A stretch of 64,000 bases of DNA from Laceyella sacchari (GCF_004343255.1 NZ_SMDD01000001.1:818577-882576); one strand, 5' to 3'; shown: positions 51,956-62,613, counted from the first letter of the stretch. Notes: generated by a model from the letters alone, not told the origin. A program made the numbers and translations.

Positions 51956-52237
51956 TCAATAACCCGGCTTGTTGCGGTAGGTGGGATCGTTTTGTTTGCC
52001 GATCAGGCGTGGCTGGATTCGTTTCCGTTTGCGGTCATGGTGGAAGAGGAAGCCGCCGATCAGTGCTAATCCTGCGATGAGCAAGACGAGTCCGCCAATG
52101 AAAGGAAGCCAAGCCATCCCTTGGCCACCAAAATAGTTGAACAAGACGTCCCGCATCAAGGTCCAACCGTAAATGGCCAAAGCGCCGGGCACGCACATGA
52201 TAATGATGGCGATAATCCGTTGGTATACCGGTTTCAT
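51956..52237 (-). CDS. DUF2627 membrane protein (YqzF-like)
   Basis: 93 residues with two membrane helices (about 6-28 and 41-66) and a basic tail. MKPVYQRIIAIIIMCVPGALAIYGWTLMRD and FNYFG fit the DUF2627 family, including B. subtilis YqzF, whose gene likewise lies beside the bkd regulator gene. Function unknown. The ATG follows AGGACGG. It is divergent from the sigma-54 activator gene. Confidence 0.82.
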   Translation of the reverse strand: MKPVYQRIIAIIIMCVPGALAIYGWTLMRDVLFNYFGGQGMAWLPFIGGLVLLIAGLALIGGFLFHHDRKRKRIQPRLIGKQNDPTYRNKPGY

Positions 52238-52387
52238 GTCGCATCCGTCCTTTCTGTGGTCAAGGCTAATAGTACCTTATTTTGACGCCGATGGCTAGCC
52301 TGCGTTCCAATTAGCCCCGAGCACAAGTTAATCGTCCCTACCTAGTGTGGTAAGATAAGGGGCGGATGGTTGAAAGGAGGGTGCAAG

Positions 52388-54427
52388 TTGCAAACTTTTT
52401 TGATCGTTGGAGGCGGAGAAGACGGCAAAACGGTGTTGGACATGTTGGCTTCAGTCGACTTTATTACTGTGGTCGGCATGGTGGATGCAGCGCCGGATGC
52501 CCCCGGTATGGTGGAGGCACGTAAGCGGGGGATTCCAACTTCCACGGATGTGCAAACGTTCCTTGCTCCCCCTCCGGATGTGATTTTGGACGTGACGGAT
52601 ACAGATGAGGTGGAGGGGCGGCTGAAAGAAATAGCATCACCTCAAACACATGTGATTTCCGGTGTTGTGGCCCGATTGATGGTTAAGCTGGTAGGAGAAG
52701 CGTGGAAGCGGCGGCAAAATGAACTGGAAGCGGTCGTCAATTCGACACATGACGGGATGATTGCCGTTAACCAACACGGAGAAGTGACGCTGTTCAATAA
52801 GGCGGCAGGGCGAATGACCGGCGTTGATCCGGCAAAGTCTTTGGGAAAACCAGTTACTGAAGTCATCCCCAACACGCGTTTGGGTGTGGTCATTAAGGAG
52901 GGGATCAGTGAATTGAATCGCCGGCAAACGCTGGAAAATGGATTGGAAATAATCACCAGCCGTGTGCCGGTCAAGGCGCCGGACGGCAAAGTGATCGGAG
53001 CCGTCGCCGTCTTTCGTGACATCAGCGAGATCAAACAGCTCACACAGCAAGTGCTTGATTTGGAGAGTATGAAAAGCATGTTACAGGCGATTATCAACTC
53101 TTCTGATGACGCTATTTCCGTCGTGGATCAAGATGGTATGGGCATACTGATTAATCCCGCCTACACCCGGCTGACGGGACTAACGCCTGAACAGGTGATC
53201 GGGAAACCGGCTGAAACGGACATTTCCGAAGGGGAGAGCCTGCACAAAAAAGTGTTGAAAACGCGTCAACCAGCTCGAGGGGTGCACATGAAAGTAGGTC
53301 CGCACCACAAAGAAGTGGTGGTAAATGCAGCTCCCATCATCATCGGTGATGAGTTGAAGGGAAGTGTGGGCATCATCCACGATGTTACCGAGTTGAAACA
53401 ATTGAGTCGCGACTTGGAACGGGCGCGCCGCATTATTCGCACCTTGGAGGCGAAATACACATTTGAGGACATCATCGGCAACAGTGAGCCGATGTGCCAC
53501 TCCCTGGCACAAGCGAAGCAAGCGGCACAGACGCGGGCGACGGTGCTGCTACGCGGGGAATCCGGCACAGGCAAGGAGTTGTTTGCCCATGCGATTCACA
53601 ATGCGAGCGACCGTAAATACAACCAGTTTGTGCGTGTCAATTGTGCCACCTTGTCCGAGTCGCTATTAGAGAGTGAATTGTTCGGGTATGAAGAAGGGGC
53701 ATTTACCGGAGCCAAACGGGGCGGAAAAAAAGGCTTGTTTGAAGAGGCGAGTGGAGGCACGATTTTCCTGGATGAGATCGGAGAATTGAGTTTAAGCACC
53801 CAAGCCAAGCTGTTGCGAGTGTTGCAAGAGAAAGAAGTGCTTCGGGTCGGAGGAACCAAATCAATTCCTGTCGATGTGCGCGTCATAGCGGCGACAAATG
53901 TGTATCTGGAAAAAGCAATTCAGGAAAAACGCTTCCGTGAAGATCTGTATTACCGGTTGAATGTATTGCCTATACATATCGCCCCGCTTCGCATGCGCAA
54001 AGAAGATTTGTATGATTTATCCCTGCATTTAATCAAAAAGTTTAATCAAGAGTACGGCCGGCAAGTTGAAGACATCGGAGAGGACGCTATTCATGTGCTA
54101 TCCCAGTACGATTGGCCTGGAAATGTGCGTGAATTGGAGAATGTGCTGGGTCGGGCTATGATCAATATGGCGTTCAATGAAAGACGCATGCGGCGCGAAC
54201 ATATTCCACCACTGGACCTTTCCCGCATGATACAGCCGACGGCGACACCCTCTGTTCCCGATGCAATTGTCGGCAAACCGCTGAAAGAAGTTTTGGCACA
54301 AACGGAACGGGATTACATTTTGCAGGTGGTTGCGGCATGTGGCCAAAACAAAACGGAAGCGGCGCGGAGGTTGGGCATCTCCATCCGCAGCCTTTATTAC
54401 AAATTGGAGCGGTATGGAGTGCTGTGA
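52388..54427 (+). CDS. bkdR: Sigma-54-dependent transcriptional activator of the bkd operon (BkdR)
   Basis: 679 residues. N-terminal Rossmann-like domain (about 1-105; [17 protein letters not shown]) that may bind a ligand; two PAS domains (about 108-225 and 228-345); AAA+ domain (about 365-590) with Walker A GESGTGKE, the sigma-54 contact loop [15 protein letters not shown] and Walker [14 protein letters not shown]-terminal Fis-type helix-turn-helix (about 635-675; [20 protein letters not shown]). The TTG at 52388 follows AAAGGAGGG; the TTG at 52370 lies within that binding site. An exact sigma-54 promoter and TTGCA repeats follow the gene, so it very likely controls ptb to bkdB, as B. subtilis BkdR does in response to isoleucine and valine. 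Confidence 0.94.
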   Translation: MQTFLIVGGGEDGKTVLDMLASVDFITVVGMVDAAPDAPGMVEARKRGIPTSTDVQTFLAPPPDVILDVTDTDEVEGRLKEIASPQTHVISGVVARLMVKLVGEAWKRRQNELEAVVNSTHDGMIAVNQHGEVTLFNKAAGRMTGVDPAKSLGKPVTEVIPNTRLGVVIKEGISELNRRQTLENGLEIITSRVPVKAPDGKVIGAVAVFRDISEIKQLTQQVLDLESMKSMLQAIINSSDDAISVVDQDGMGILINPAYTRLTGLTPEQVIGKPAETDISEGESLHKKVLKTRQPARGVHMKVGPHHKEVVVNAAPIIIGDELKGSVGIIHDVTELKQLSRDLERARRIIRTLEAKYTFEDIIGNSEPMCHSLAQAKQAAQTRATVLLRGESGTGKELFAHAIHNASDRKYNQFVRVNCATLSESLLESELFGYEEGAFTGAKRGGKKGLFEEASGGTIFLDEIGELSLSTQAKLLRVLQEKEVLRVGGTKSIPVDVRVIAATNVYLEKAIQEKRFREDLYYRLNVLPIHIAPLRMRKEDLYDLSLHLIKKFNQEYGRQVEDIGEDAIHVLSQYDWPGNVRELENVLGRAMINMAFNERRMRREHIPPLDLSRMIQPTATPSVPDAIVGKPLKEVLAQTERDYILQVVAACGQNKTEAARRLGISIRSLYYKLERYGVL

Positions 54428-54430
54428 CAC

Positions 54431-54484
54431 TGCAATTTTTTGCATGAAGAGAATTGCAGACATTTTGCAATCCGTTGCAAATGG
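54431..54484 (+). promoter_or_regulatory. Candidate BkdR enhancer sites
   Basis: A cluster of TGCA-containing repeats: TGCAATTTTTTGCA (54431-54444), the perfect inverted repeat ATTGCA-N7-TGCAAT (54453-54471), and TTGCAAATGG (54475-54484). They lie 65-115 bases upstream of the sigma-54 promoter, a usual place for activator sites. Confidence 0.55.
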
Positions 54485-54546
54485 TTTTATTTACAATTTA
54501 AATAAAAAAACAGGAAGCATCTTGCTTTTACGGATTTGTCGATGAG

Positions 54547-54563
54547 TTGGCACTGCATTTGCA
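54547..54563 (+). promoter_or_regulatory. Sigma-54 (-24/-12) promoter of the ptb-bkd operon
   Basis: TTGGCAC-N5-TTGCA matches the sigma-54 consensus exactly. The predicted start of transcription is about 12 bases further, leaving an 80-base leader before ptb. Confidence 0.93.
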
Positions 54564-54654
54564 TATATGGTATTGCGACCGACTAATCCGAGAAAACTAT
54601 TTTTAATCTGATTTGATAACAGACAAATACAGTCGGAAAAAAGAGGTGTGTAGG

Positions 54655-55569
54655 ATGATTAAAACATTTGAGGAAGTAGTAAAAAAAGCGGAAACCTTGC
54701 CATCTGTCACCGTAGCTGTGGCCCAAGCTGCCGATGAGGATGTGCTGGAGGCGGTACGCGAGGCAAAAGAGCGCAACATTGCAGATTTTCTTCTGTTTGG
54801 AGATAAAGATACCATCATCTCCTTAAGCCAAAAAGTTGGCTTGGAGATTGATGCGGCTGCAATCGGTCATGCCGATTCTGACGTTAAAGCCGCTCAAATG
54901 GCAGTATCCGCCGTGCGTGAAGGCAAAGCAGATGTTGTGATGAAAGGCATGATTCAAACATCTGATTTCTTGCGTGCGGTTCTCAACAAAGAGTATGGAT
55001 TGCGTACGGGAAAAGTGTTAAGCCATGTGTCAACGCATGAAGTGGACGGTTATGATCGTCTCATCCACGTGACTGACCCAGCTTTGAATGTGGCGCCGAC
55101 ATTACCAGAGAAGGCCCAAATCGTCCAAAACGTGATCGGCTATTGCCATTCGCTGGGCAATCAAGAACCAAAAGTGGCTGTGCTGGGTGCAGTAGAAGTA
55201 GTTAATCCCAACATGCCTCCCACATTGGACGCGGCGGCATTGACACAGATGAACAGACGTGGGCAAATCAAAGGTGGCATCATCGACGGGCCGTTCGCTT
55301 TGGACAACGCAGTCTCTGTCCATGCGGCGGAACACAAAGGGATCCAAAGCCCGGTTGCCGGCCAAGCGGATGTCTTGCTTGTTCCTGATATTGAAGCAGG
55401 CAACATGTTGTACAAGTCACTTGTTTACTTTGGCAAAAGCAAGGTTGGGGCTTTGGTGCTGGGAGCTGCCGCTCCAGTCGTTTTAACCTCCCGTGCGGAC
55501 TCTCCTGAAGCGAAACTGTACTCGATCGCTCTGGCGGTACTGCAAGCAGCCAATCAAAAACGCGCATAG
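54655..55569 (+). CDS. ptb: Phosphate butyryltransferase
   Basis: Exchanges CoA for phosphate on butyryl- and branched acyl-CoA (isobutyryl, isovaleryl). 304 residues of the phosphate acetyl/butyryltransferase fold, with VKGMIQTSDFLRAVL, LSHVSTHEV, NPNMPPTLDAAAL, GIIDGPFALDNAVS and VPDIEAGNMLYKSL. The ATG at 54655 follows AGAGGTG; the frame opens at 54613 without a binding site. First gene of the bkd operon, working with Buk to recover ATP from branched acyl-CoA or, in reverse, to activate branched acids. Confidence 0.94.
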   Translation: MIKTFEEVVKKAETLPSVTVAVAQAADEDVLEAVREAKERNIADFLLFGDKDTIISLSQKVGLEIDAAAIGHADSDVKAAQMAVSAVREGKADVVMKGMIQTSDFLRAVLNKEYGLRTGKVLSHVSTHEVDGYDRLIHVTDPALNVAPTLPEKAQIVQNVIGYCHSLGNQEPKVAVLGAVEVVNPNMPPTLDAAALTQMNRRGQIKGGIIDGPFALDNAVSVHAAEHKGIQSPVAGQADVLLVPDIEAGNMLYKSLVYFGKSKVGALVLGAAAPVVLTSRADSPEAKLYSIALAVLQAANQKRA

Positions 55570-55586
55570 TTTAGGGGGAACTACAC

Positions 55587-56681
55587 ATGAAAATCTTTGA
55601 ATACATGGGGAAATACGATTATGAGCAGTTGGTGCTGTGCCATGATGAACAATCTGGTTTGAAAGCGATCATTTGCATCCATGATACCACTCTGGGGCCT
55701 GCGCTTGGCGGGACCCGGATGTGGACATATGACAGCGAAGATGCGGCGATTGAAGACGCATTGCGCCTGGCCCGTGGTATGACTTACAAAAACGCAGCAG
55801 CCGGACTCAACCTCGGCGGCGGAAAGACTGTTGTCATCGGCGATCCCAAAAAGGATAAAAGCGAAGCACTGTTTAGAGCGTTGGGACGTTACATTCAAGG
55901 GTTGAACGGTCGTTATATCACTGCAGAAGATGTGGGAACCACGGTGGAAGACATGGATATCATTCGTGAAGAGACGAAATACGTCACCGGTGTTTCCCCA
56001 GCATTCGGTTCCAGCGGAAATCCATCCCCTGTGACCGCCTATGGCGTATACAAAGGAATGAAAGCGGCTTCTAAAGTGGCCTTTGGTGAAGACTCTCTCA
56101 AAGGCAAGGTTGTGGCGGTGCAAGGAGTTGGCCATGTCGCTTACAACCTGTGTAAACACCTGCATGCCGAAGGCGCTAAGCTGATCGTGACCGACATCAA
56201 CCAAGCAAACGTGGATCGTGCCGTGCAAGAATTCGGAGCGGAAGCGGTAAGCCCTGACAAAATCTACGACGTTGATTGCGACATCTTTTCCCCATGTGCA
56301 CTTGGCGCCATCATTAACGATGAGACGATTGAGCGCCTGACTTGTAAAGTAGTAGCCGGTGCTGCCAATAACCAGCTCAAAGAAGAGAAGCACGGAGAGA
56401 TGTTGGAACAGAAAGGAATCATCTACGCACCTGATTATGTTATCAATGCGGGCGGCGTGATTAACGTTGCTGATGAACTGTACGGATACAATCGTGACCG
56501 GGCGATGAAAAGAGTAGAAACCATTTATGACAACATGCTTAAAGTATTTGAAATTGCAAAGCGCGACGGCATCCCAAGCTATAAGGCAGCTGACCGGATG
56601 GCAGAAGAGCGGATCGCAGCTATGCGCAAAACGAGAAGCACATTCCTCGTTAACGGCCAAAGCATTTTGAGTCACAGATAA
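55587..56681 (+). CDS. bcd: Leucine (branched-chain amino acid) dehydrogenase
   Basis: NAD-dependent oxidative deamination of leucine, isoleucine and valine to 2-oxo acids. 364 residues, typical length. Catalytic lysines K68 (in TYKNA) and K80 (in [10 protein letters not shown]) are in place; the NAD-binding motif is [14 protein letters not shown], and [10 protein letters not shown] and AGAANNQL are conserved. Supplies the substrates for the BkdA/B complex encoded downstream. Start follows TAGGGGG. Confidence 0.96.
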   Translation: MKIFEYMGKYDYEQLVLCHDEQSGLKAIICIHDTTLGPALGGTRMWTYDSEDAAIEDALRLARGMTYKNAAAGLNLGGGKTVVIGDPKKDKSEALFRALGRYIQGLNGRYITAEDVGTTVEDMDIIREETKYVTGVSPAFGSSGNPSPVTAYGVYKGMKAASKVAFGEDSLKGKVVAVQGVGHVAYNLCKHLHAEGAKLIVTDINQANVDRAVQEFGAEAVSPDKIYDVDCDIFSPCALGAIINDETIERLTCKVVAGAANNQLKEEKHGEMLEQKGIIYAPDYVINAGGVINVADELYGYNRDRAMKRVETIYDNMLKVFEIAKRDGIPSYKAADRMAEERIAAMRKTRSTFLVNGQSILSHR

Positions 56682-56705
56682 AAGCGTGGAAGAAACGGAG
56701 TGTTT

Positions 56706-57815
56706 ATGGTGGAGCCGATTCGGGTTCTAGCGATTAACCCAGGGTCAACTTCAACCAAAATCGGTGTGTTTGATGATGAAAAAGCGATTTTGGTTGAAAC
56801 GTTGCGTCATGACCCAGATGAAATCGCGAAGTTTAATGATTTGTTTGAGCAATATCCATTTCGAAAACAAGTGATCTTGGACACCCTTGATCGGGAAGGG
56901 ATGAACTTGACACGGTTGGATGCAGTGGTGGCGCGCGGTGGGTTGTTGCGCCCCATTCCAGGAGGCACTTATGAAGTAAACGGGCCGATGCTGGACGATT
57001 TGCGTTCCGGTGAATACGGCATGCACGCTTCCAACCTCGGAGCGGTGATCGCACATGAGATTGCGTCCCAGTTAAACATCCCTTCGTTTATCGTCGACCC
57101 GGTGGTGGTCGATGAAATGGAACCGATTGCCAAGATCTCGGGCATGCCCGCCATCGAACGGCGCAGCATTTTTCATGCGCTAAACCAAAAGGCGGTTGCT
57201 CGCCGTGTCGCCAAACAGAACGGAACCAGCTATGAGCAAGTGAACTACATTGTCGCTCATATGGGAGGCGGCATCACCGTCGGCGTGCATGCAAAGGGCC
57301 GTGTGATTGATGTGAATAACGGATTGCACGGGGATGGCCCCTTTTCCCCTGAACGGGCGGGAAGCATTCCGGTTGGGGATTTGGTGTCCCTCTGCTTCTC
57401 GGGCAAATATTTCGCCAGCGAAATCATGCGCATGATCGTGGGCCGCGGTGGTCTTATGGGATATTTGGGCACGACGGATGCGCGCGAAGTGGAAGAGCGC
57501 ATTGCACAGGGCGATGAGAAAGCCAAAAGCGTCTATGAAGCGATGGCTTACCAAGTGGCGAAGGAAATCGGGTCGTGCGCCGCAGTGTTGAAAGGAAAAG
57601 TGGACGGCATCATTTTGACCGGCGGGCTGGCTTATGGGAAAAGTTTCACCCAAATGATCCAAGAGCGGGTGGAATGGATCGCCCCTGTCCACCTTGTGCC
57701 GGGAGAAAATGAACTACAAGCGCTTGTGGAAGGGGCACTTCGCGTTGTGCGTGGCGAAGAGACGGCCAAAAACTATCCACCTGTCGCAGAAAAAGTGGGG
57801 GTAACGCATGGCTGA
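56706..57815 (+). CDS. buk: Butyrate kinase
   Basis: Converts branched-chain or butyryl phosphate and ADP to the free acid and ATP, reversibly. 369 residues of the acetate/butyrate kinase (ASKHA) family: [14 protein letters not shown] at the N-terminus, [26 protein letters not shown], and [10 protein letters not shown] near the C-terminus. The frame opens at GTG 56700, but GGAG is best spaced for the ATG at 56706. Overlaps lpd by eight bases. Confidence 0.94.
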   Translation: MVEPIRVLAINPGSTSTKIGVFDDEKAILVETLRHDPDEIAKFNDLFEQYPFRKQVILDTLDREGMNLTRLDAVVARGGLLRPIPGGTYEVNGPMLDDLRSGEYGMHASNLGAVIAHEIASQLNIPSFIVDPVVVDEMEPIAKISGMPAIERRSIFHALNQKAVARRVAKQNGTSYEQVNYIVAHMGGGITVGVHAKGRVIDVNNGLHGDGPFSPERAGSIPVGDLVSLCFSGKYFASEIMRMIVGRGGLMGYLGTTDAREVEERIAQGDEKAKSVYEAMAYQVAKEIGSCAAVLKGKVDGIILTGGLAYGKSFTQMIQERVEWIAPVHLVPGENELQALVEGALRVVRGEETAKNYPPVAEKVGVTHG

Positions 57816-59232
57816 AAACGTAGATTTGGTAGTGTTGGGAGCGGGACCTGGAGGCTACGTAGCCGCAGTTCGCGCTGCTCAATTGGGAATGAAGGTAGCC
57901 GTAGTCGAGAAGGAAAAAGTAGGTGGGGTATGTCTTCATAAAGGATGCATTCCTTCCAAAACTCTGCTCAGAAGCGCGGAGATCTACCAGCATGCAAAAC
58001 ATGGAGAGGAATATGGTATCCGCGTGGGGGATGTCACCCTTGACTTTGCCGGCGTACAGGCCAGAAAAGAAAAAGTGGTCAGCCAACTCCACAAAGGTGT
58101 GGAAGGATTGCTCAAAAAAAACAAAGTAGATGTGTATAAAGGAGTCGGCCGTATTTTGGGCCCGTCGATTTTCTCGCCGCAACCGGGAACGATTTCGGTG
58201 GAGTCCGAAGATGGTGGCGATCCGGTGATGTTGGTTCCGCAATATGTGCTGATTGCAACGGGTTCCCGGCCGCGTACATTGCCAGGGTTGGATGTAGACG
58301 GCACGTATGTGATGAATTCGGATCACGCCCTACAGATGCAAGAATTGCCAAAATCGATCATCATCGTTGGCGGTGGCGTTATCGGAATTGAATGGGCATC
58401 TATGTTGAGCGACTTTGGTGTCGAAGTGACTGTAGTTGAATTCGCCAATCGGATCTTGCCGTTTGAAGATGAAGATGTCAGCAAAGAGATGGCACGTCTG
58501 ATGAAAAAGCGCAAAGTGAGAGTGTTGACCAATACTAAGGTCTTGCCTGAAAGCGTATCCAAAGCGGACGGCGTAGTCACATTGCAGGCGGAATCGGGCT
58601 CTGAGGTTATTACTTTGACAGCGGAAAAAATGCTCGTTTCCGTGGGCCGGCAAGCCAATATTGAAGACATCGGTTTGCACAACACAGCGATTGAAACCGA
58701 AAAAGGCGTCATCAAGGTCAATGAGTTTATGCAAACCAAGGAGAAGCACATCTATGCTATCGGCGATGTGGTCGGCGGTTACCAATTGGCTCATGTGGCT
58801 TCCCATGAAGGAATTCTGGCTGTTGAGCATATGGCTGGATTGGACGTACATCCGTTGAATCCGCAAGAGGTTCCGCGTTGTACCTATAGCCGTCCGGAAG
58901 TGGGCAGCATCGGACTCACCGAAGCGGAAGCGAAGGAACAAGGATATGAAGTAAAAGTAGGCAAATTCCCATTCCGCGGTGCCGGAAAAGCATTGGTTTA
59001 TGGTGAACCGGATGGTTTCATCAAAATCGTGTCCGATGCGAAGACGGACGACTTGCTGGGTGTGCACATCATCGGTCCGCACGCTACTGACATGATTTCA
59101 GAAGCTGGTTTGGCCAAAGTGCTTGATGCCACCGCTTGGGAAATCTCACAAGTGATTCACCCACATCCGACCTTGTCCGAAGCTTATCTGGAAGCGGCAT
59201 TGGCCGTTGACGGCAAAGCAATCCATGGGTAA
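57808..59232 (+). CDS. lpdV: Dihydrolipoyl dehydrogenase, E3 of branched-chain 2-oxoacid dehydrogenase
   Basis: Flavoprotein that reoxidises the dihydrolipoyl groups of E2 and reduces NAD. 474 residues: FAD-binding GAGPGGY (11-17), redox-active disulfide C42 and C47 in [16 protein letters not shown]-binding [11 protein letters not shown], second FAD block YAIGDVVGG, and the C-terminal catalytic His-Glu in [13 protein letters not shown]. Located inside the bkd operon, so it should serve the branched-chain complex; a use by other 2-oxoacid complexes cannot be excluded. Confidence 0.96.
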   Translation: MAENVDLVVLGAGPGGYVAAVRAAQLGMKVAVVEKEKVGGVCLHKGCIPSKTLLRSAEIYQHAKHGEEYGIRVGDVTLDFAGVQARKEKVVSQLHKGVEGLLKKNKVDVYKGVGRILGPSIFSPQPGTISVESEDGGDPVMLVPQYVLIATGSRPRTLPGLDVDGTYVMNSDHALQMQELPKSIIIVGGGVIGIEWASMLSDFGVEVTVVEFANRILPFEDEDVSKEMARLMKKRKVRVLTNTKVLPESVSKADGVVTLQAESGSEVITLTAEKMLVSVGRQANIEDIGLHNTAIETEKGVIKVNEFMQTKEKHIYAIGDVVGGYQLAHVASHEGILAVEHMAGLDVHPLNPQEVPRCTYSRPEVGSIGLTEAEAKEQGYEVKVGKFPFRGAGKALVYGEPDGFIKIVSDAKTDDLLGVHIIGPHATDMISEAGLAKVLDATAWEISQVIHPHPTLSEAYLEAALAVDGKAIHG

Positions 59233-59249
59233 TCAAAGGAGGAACCGCA

Positions 59250-60239
59250 ATGAGCGAATTGAATCATAAAGAATTGGGGTTAAGCGATGAGCAAGTGCTG
59301 GAAATGTACCGCACGATGCTTTTGGCCCGCAAAATTGACGAACGCATGTGGAAGTTGAACCGTGCGGGTAAAATCCCGTTTGTGATCTCCTGCCAAGGGC
59401 AAGAAGCGATTCAGGTAGGCGCGGCCTTTGCGTTGGATCGTGAGAAAGACTGGCTTTGCCCGTACTACCGCGATTTGGGGATGGTGCTGACTTTCGGGCA
59501 GTCGGCTAAAGATCAAATGCTGTCCGCTTTTGCCAAGGCGGAAGATCCAAACAGCGGCGGGCGCCAAATGCCCGGGCATTACGGTGACAAACGTTTCCGC
59601 ATTTTGACCGGCTCCAGCCCTGTGACAACCCAGGTATTGCACGCAGTGGGCATTGCGTACGCTGGAAAATTGGAAAAGAAAGACCATGTTGTGTTGACCA
59701 CCTGCGGGGAAGGGTCCAGCAACCAAGGCGATTGGCATGAAGCTTGCAACTTTGCAGGCGTACACAATTTGCCGGTCATCTTCATGGTGGAGAACAATAA
59801 ATACGCCATTTCTGTTCCGCTGGATAAGCAAGTGGCGGGCGGAGAAATCTGGAAACGCGCCGAAGGTTACGGATTCCCAGGAGTACGCGTTGACGGAAAC
59901 AACCCGCTGGAAGTATACAAAGCGATGAAAGAGGCCGTCGAACGTGCACGGCGCGGGGATGGTCCAACCTTGATCGAAGCGGTGGCTTATCGGTTGGTGC
60001 CCCATTCCAGTGACGACGATGATCGCACCTACCGCAGCCGGGAAGAAGTGGAAGAAGCGAAAAAGAAAGATTCCTTGCTCCAATTCAAAGATTACTTGCT
60101 GCAACATGGTGTGTTGACGGAAGAGAAAGAGCAGGCGCTCTTGGCCGAAATCAATCGCGAAGTGGATGAGGCGACCGATTACGCGGAGCAGGCGCCGTAT
60201 CCGGATCCGCAAGAAACGTATAAGCATGTTTATGCTTAA
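59250..60239 (+). CDS. bkdAA: Branched-chain 2-oxoacid dehydrogenase E1 alpha
   Basis: With BkdAB forms the thiamine-diphosphate E1 that decarboxylates branched 2-oxo acids. 329 residues. The TPP-binding stretch GEGSSNQGDWHEACNFAGVH to VENN is present with E instead of the usual D in the GDG motif position (CGEGSSNQGD). The phosphorylation-loop-like region HSSDDDDRTYRS follows. Start after AAGGAGGAAC, 17 bases behind lpdV. Confidence 0.95.
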   Translation: MSELNHKELGLSDEQVLEMYRTMLLARKIDERMWKLNRAGKIPFVISCQGQEAIQVGAAFALDREKDWLCPYYRDLGMVLTFGQSAKDQMLSAFAKAEDPNSGGRQMPGHYGDKRFRILTGSSPVTTQVLHAVGIAYAGKLEKKDHVVLTTCGEGSSNQGDWHEACNFAGVHNLPVIFMVENNKYAISVPLDKQVAGGEIWKRAEGYGFPGVRVDGNNPLEVYKAMKEAVERARRGDGPTLIEAVAYRLVPHSSDDDDRTYRSREEVEEAKKKDSLLQFKDYLLQHGVLTEEKEQALLAEINREVDEATDYAEQAPYPDPQETYKHVYA

Positions 60240-60256
60240 GGCAGGAGGAGAGAGAT

Positions 60257-61240
60257 ATGCCCGTTATTTCATATATTGATGCCGTAACGCAGGCTCTGAT
60301 GGAAGAGATGAAGCGCGATTCACGCGTGTTTGTGCTGGGGGAAGACGTTGGGGTACGCGGCGGGGTGTTCCGCGCGACTGCTGGCTTGATTGAAGAGTTT
60401 GGCGCTGACCGGGTTTTGGATACGCCATTGACAGAATCGGCTATCGCCGGCGTGTCGATCGGTGCTGCCGCTTACGGCTTGCGCCCAGTTGCCGAAATGC
60501 AATTCGCTGATTTTATTATGCCTGCCGTGAACCAAATCATTAGTGAAGCGGCAAAAATCCGTTACCGTTCCAATGGGGACTGGCAATGTCCGCTCGTGAT
60601 TCGGGCTCCATACGGTGGTGGTGTCCACGGTGCGCTTTATCATTCGCAAAGTGTGGAGAAGATTTTCACGGGTGTGCCGGGATTGAAGATCGTCATGCCT
60701 TCTACCCCTTACGATGTGAAAGGCTTGTTGAAAGCGGCTATTCGGGATGAAGATCCGGTGCTCTTCTTTGAACATAAGCGTTGTTACCGGCTGATTAAAG
60801 GGGAAGTGCCTGTAGAAGATTATACGGTTCCGATCGGCAAAGCCGACGTGAAACGGGAAGGAACGGATGTCACGGTCATCTCTTACGGCTTGACTTTGCA
60901 CTTCGCCCTGCAAGCAGCAGAACAATTGGCCCAAGAAGGAATCAGCGTGCATGTGCTTGATTTGCGTACCTTGGTGCCGTTGGACAAGGAAGCCATTCTG
61001 GAAGCGGTGGCGAAAACCGGTAAAGTCTTGATCGTTCATGAAGACAACAAAACAGGGGGCTTTGGGGGAGAAGTTGCTTCCATTATCGCGGAAGAAGCTT
61101 TCTTTGAGTTGGACGCGCCGATTAAGCGTCTGTGTGGCCCTGATGTGCCTGCTATGCCATACAGCCCACCGCTTGAAAAAGAATTTATGCTGAATCCAGA
61201 TAAAATCGCAACGGCGATTCGTGAACTGGCAGAATTCTAG
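60257..61240 (+). CDS. bkdAB: Branched-chain 2-oxoacid dehydrogenase E1 beta
   Basis: Second subunit of E1. 327 residues of transketolase-like fold: GEDVGVRGGVFRATAGL near the N-terminus, TPLTESAIAGVSIGAAAYGLRPV, APYGGGVHGALYHSQSVE, FFEHKRCYRL, and a C-terminal domain with VIVHEDNKTGGFGGEVAS-like sequence. Start after GGAGGAGAG, 17 bases behind bkdAA. Confidence 0.96.
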   Translation: MPVISYIDAVTQALMEEMKRDSRVFVLGEDVGVRGGVFRATAGLIEEFGADRVLDTPLTESAIAGVSIGAAAYGLRPVAEMQFADFIMPAVNQIISEAAKIRYRSNGDWQCPLVIRAPYGGGVHGALYHSQSVEKIFTGVPGLKIVMPSTPYDVKGLLKAAIRDEDPVLFFEHKRCYRLIKGEVPVEDYTVPIGKADVKREGTDVTVISYGLTLHFALQAAEQLAQEGISVHVLDLRTLVPLDKEAILEAVAKTGKVLIVHEDNKTGGFGGEVASIIAEEAFFELDAPIKRLCGPDVPAMPYSPPLEKEFMLNPDKIATAIRELAEF

Positions 61241-61263
61241 GCTGGCTACAGAGGAGGACAATT

Positions 61264-62586
61264 ATGGCAACTGATATCAAAATGCCGCAACTCGGCGAGA
61301 GTGTCGTGGAAGGCACCATTGCGAAGTGGCTGAAACAACCGGGGGACCGGGTAGAAAAATATGAACCGATCTGCGAAGTGTCCACGGACAAAGTGAATGC
61401 AGAAGTGCCATCGACGTTTGATGGCGTGATGGTGGAGATTATAGCCCAAGAAGGCGAAACGGTTGAAGTTGGCCAATTGATTTGTCGTATCGAAACAGAA
61501 GGCGAAGGTGCTGTGGAAAATAAGCCCGCCGCATCCGCTGATTCCGTTGCTCCGGCCGCTCAGGAGACGCCAAAAGCGAAAGCAGACACCGCCGGCGACA
61601 ACTCCAACAAGCATCGTTATTCTCCGGCCGTTTTGCGCTTGTCCCAAGAGCATGGCATTGATTTGACTCAACTTCAGGGGACGGGCAAAGGAGGCCGCAT
61701 TACCAGAAAAGATGTGCTTAAGGCCATTGAGCAAGGCGGTACACAACCAGCTGTTGCCACTGCTGCCCAAGTACCAGTGCCAGAGGCCCCTGTCGCACCG
61801 GCATCACCAGCGGCCGCTCCGGCACGTGAAGCTGTGACTGCTTCCACCACCCCGGCGGCTCCGGCAAAAACGGGCGTTGTCTTGGAAAATGGCGACCGTG
61901 AAATTCCGGTGACGGGAGTGCGGAAAACGATCGCACAACGCATGGTGCAGAGCAAACACGAGGCTCCGCATGCTTGGACGATGATGGAAGTGGATGTTAC
62001 TGGTTTGGTTGCCCTGCGCAATCGGTTAAAACATGAGTTTAAACAACGTGAAGGTGTTAACCTCACCTTTATGCCATTCTTCATCAAAGCGGTGGTTGAC
62101 TCCCTGAAAGAGTTTCCACAGCTGAACTCCGTTTGGGATGGAGACCGGATCATTCTGAAGAAAAATATCAACATTTCCATCGCCGTGGCCACGGACGACG
62201 CCTTGTATGTTCCGGTAATTCATAACGCGGATGAGAAAAGCATTTTGGGGCTGACCAAAGCAGTGAACCAATTGGCCGAAAAGACCCGCGCCGGCAAACT
62301 GGAGCTGAAAGACATGCAGGGCGGCACGTTTACGGTCAACAACACCGGCTCGTTTGGTTCGGTCTTGTCAGCACCGATCATCAACGCCCCACAAGCGGCT
62401 ATTCTCTCGTTCGAGTCGATCGTGAAACGGCCAGTGGTGTTTGGGGACAACATGTTCGCAGTGCGGGATATGATGAACATCTGTATGTCGCTTGACCACC
62501 GGATCTTGGATGGCCTGATGGCCGGCCGCTTCCTGAAGCGTGTAAAAGAGCGTTTGGAAGCGTATGGGCCAGACAGCCAAATCTGA
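61264..62586 (+). CDS. bkdB: Branched-chain 2-oxoacid dehydrogenase E2 (acyltransferase)
   Basis: Core of the complex; carries lipoate and passes the acyl group to CoA. 440 residues. One lipoyl domain with lipoyl lysine K43 in VSTDKVNAE; an Ala/Pro linker; the E1/E3-binding domain (about 117-155; RYSPAVLRLSQEHGIDLTQL, GTGKGGRITRKDVLKA); a second Ala/Pro-rich linker (about 160-205); and the catalytic domain with the active-site MSLDHRILDG. The product supplies branched acyl-CoA primers for fatty acids. The lipB gene, whose product modifies K43, follows 125 bases later. Confidence 0.96.
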   Translation: MATDIKMPQLGESVVEGTIAKWLKQPGDRVEKYEPICEVSTDKVNAEVPSTFDGVMVEIIAQEGETVEVGQLICRIETEGEGAVENKPAASADSVAPAAQETPKAKADTAGDNSNKHRYSPAVLRLSQEHGIDLTQLQGTGKGGRITRKDVLKAIEQGGTQPAVATAAQVPVPEAPVAPASPAAAPAREAVTASTTPAAPAKTGVVLENGDREIPVTGVRKTIAQRMVQSKHEAPHAWTMMEVDVTGLVALRNRLKHEFKQREGVNLTFMPFFIKAVVDSLKEFPQLNSVWDGDRIILKKNINISIAVATDDALYVPVIHNADEKSILGLTKAVNQLAEKTRAGKLELKDMQGGTFTVNNTGSFGSVLSAPIINAPQAAILSFESIVKRPVVFGDNMFAVRDMMNICMSLDHRILDGLMAGRFLKRVKERLEAYGPDSQI

Positions 62587-62613
62587 CATTCCCACGTTTT
62601 CTTGTGATACAAT
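62583..62613 (+). promoter_or_regulatory. Candidate lipB promoter
   Basis: CTGACA (62583-62588) and TGATACAAT with -10 TACAAT (62608-62613), spaced 19 bases, overlap the bkdB stop. The extended -10 favours a real promoter, but spacing is wide. Confidence 0.35.

Noticed and set aside
55581-56675. 364-residue minus-strand frame opposite bcd
   Set aside because: It mirrors the bcd gene codon for codon, has no ribosome binding site, and its product shows no family pattern; bcd is certain.
59280-61261. Long minus-strand frames opposite bkdAA and bkdAB
   Set aside because: Shadows of the E1 genes with no start signal and no recognisable domain.
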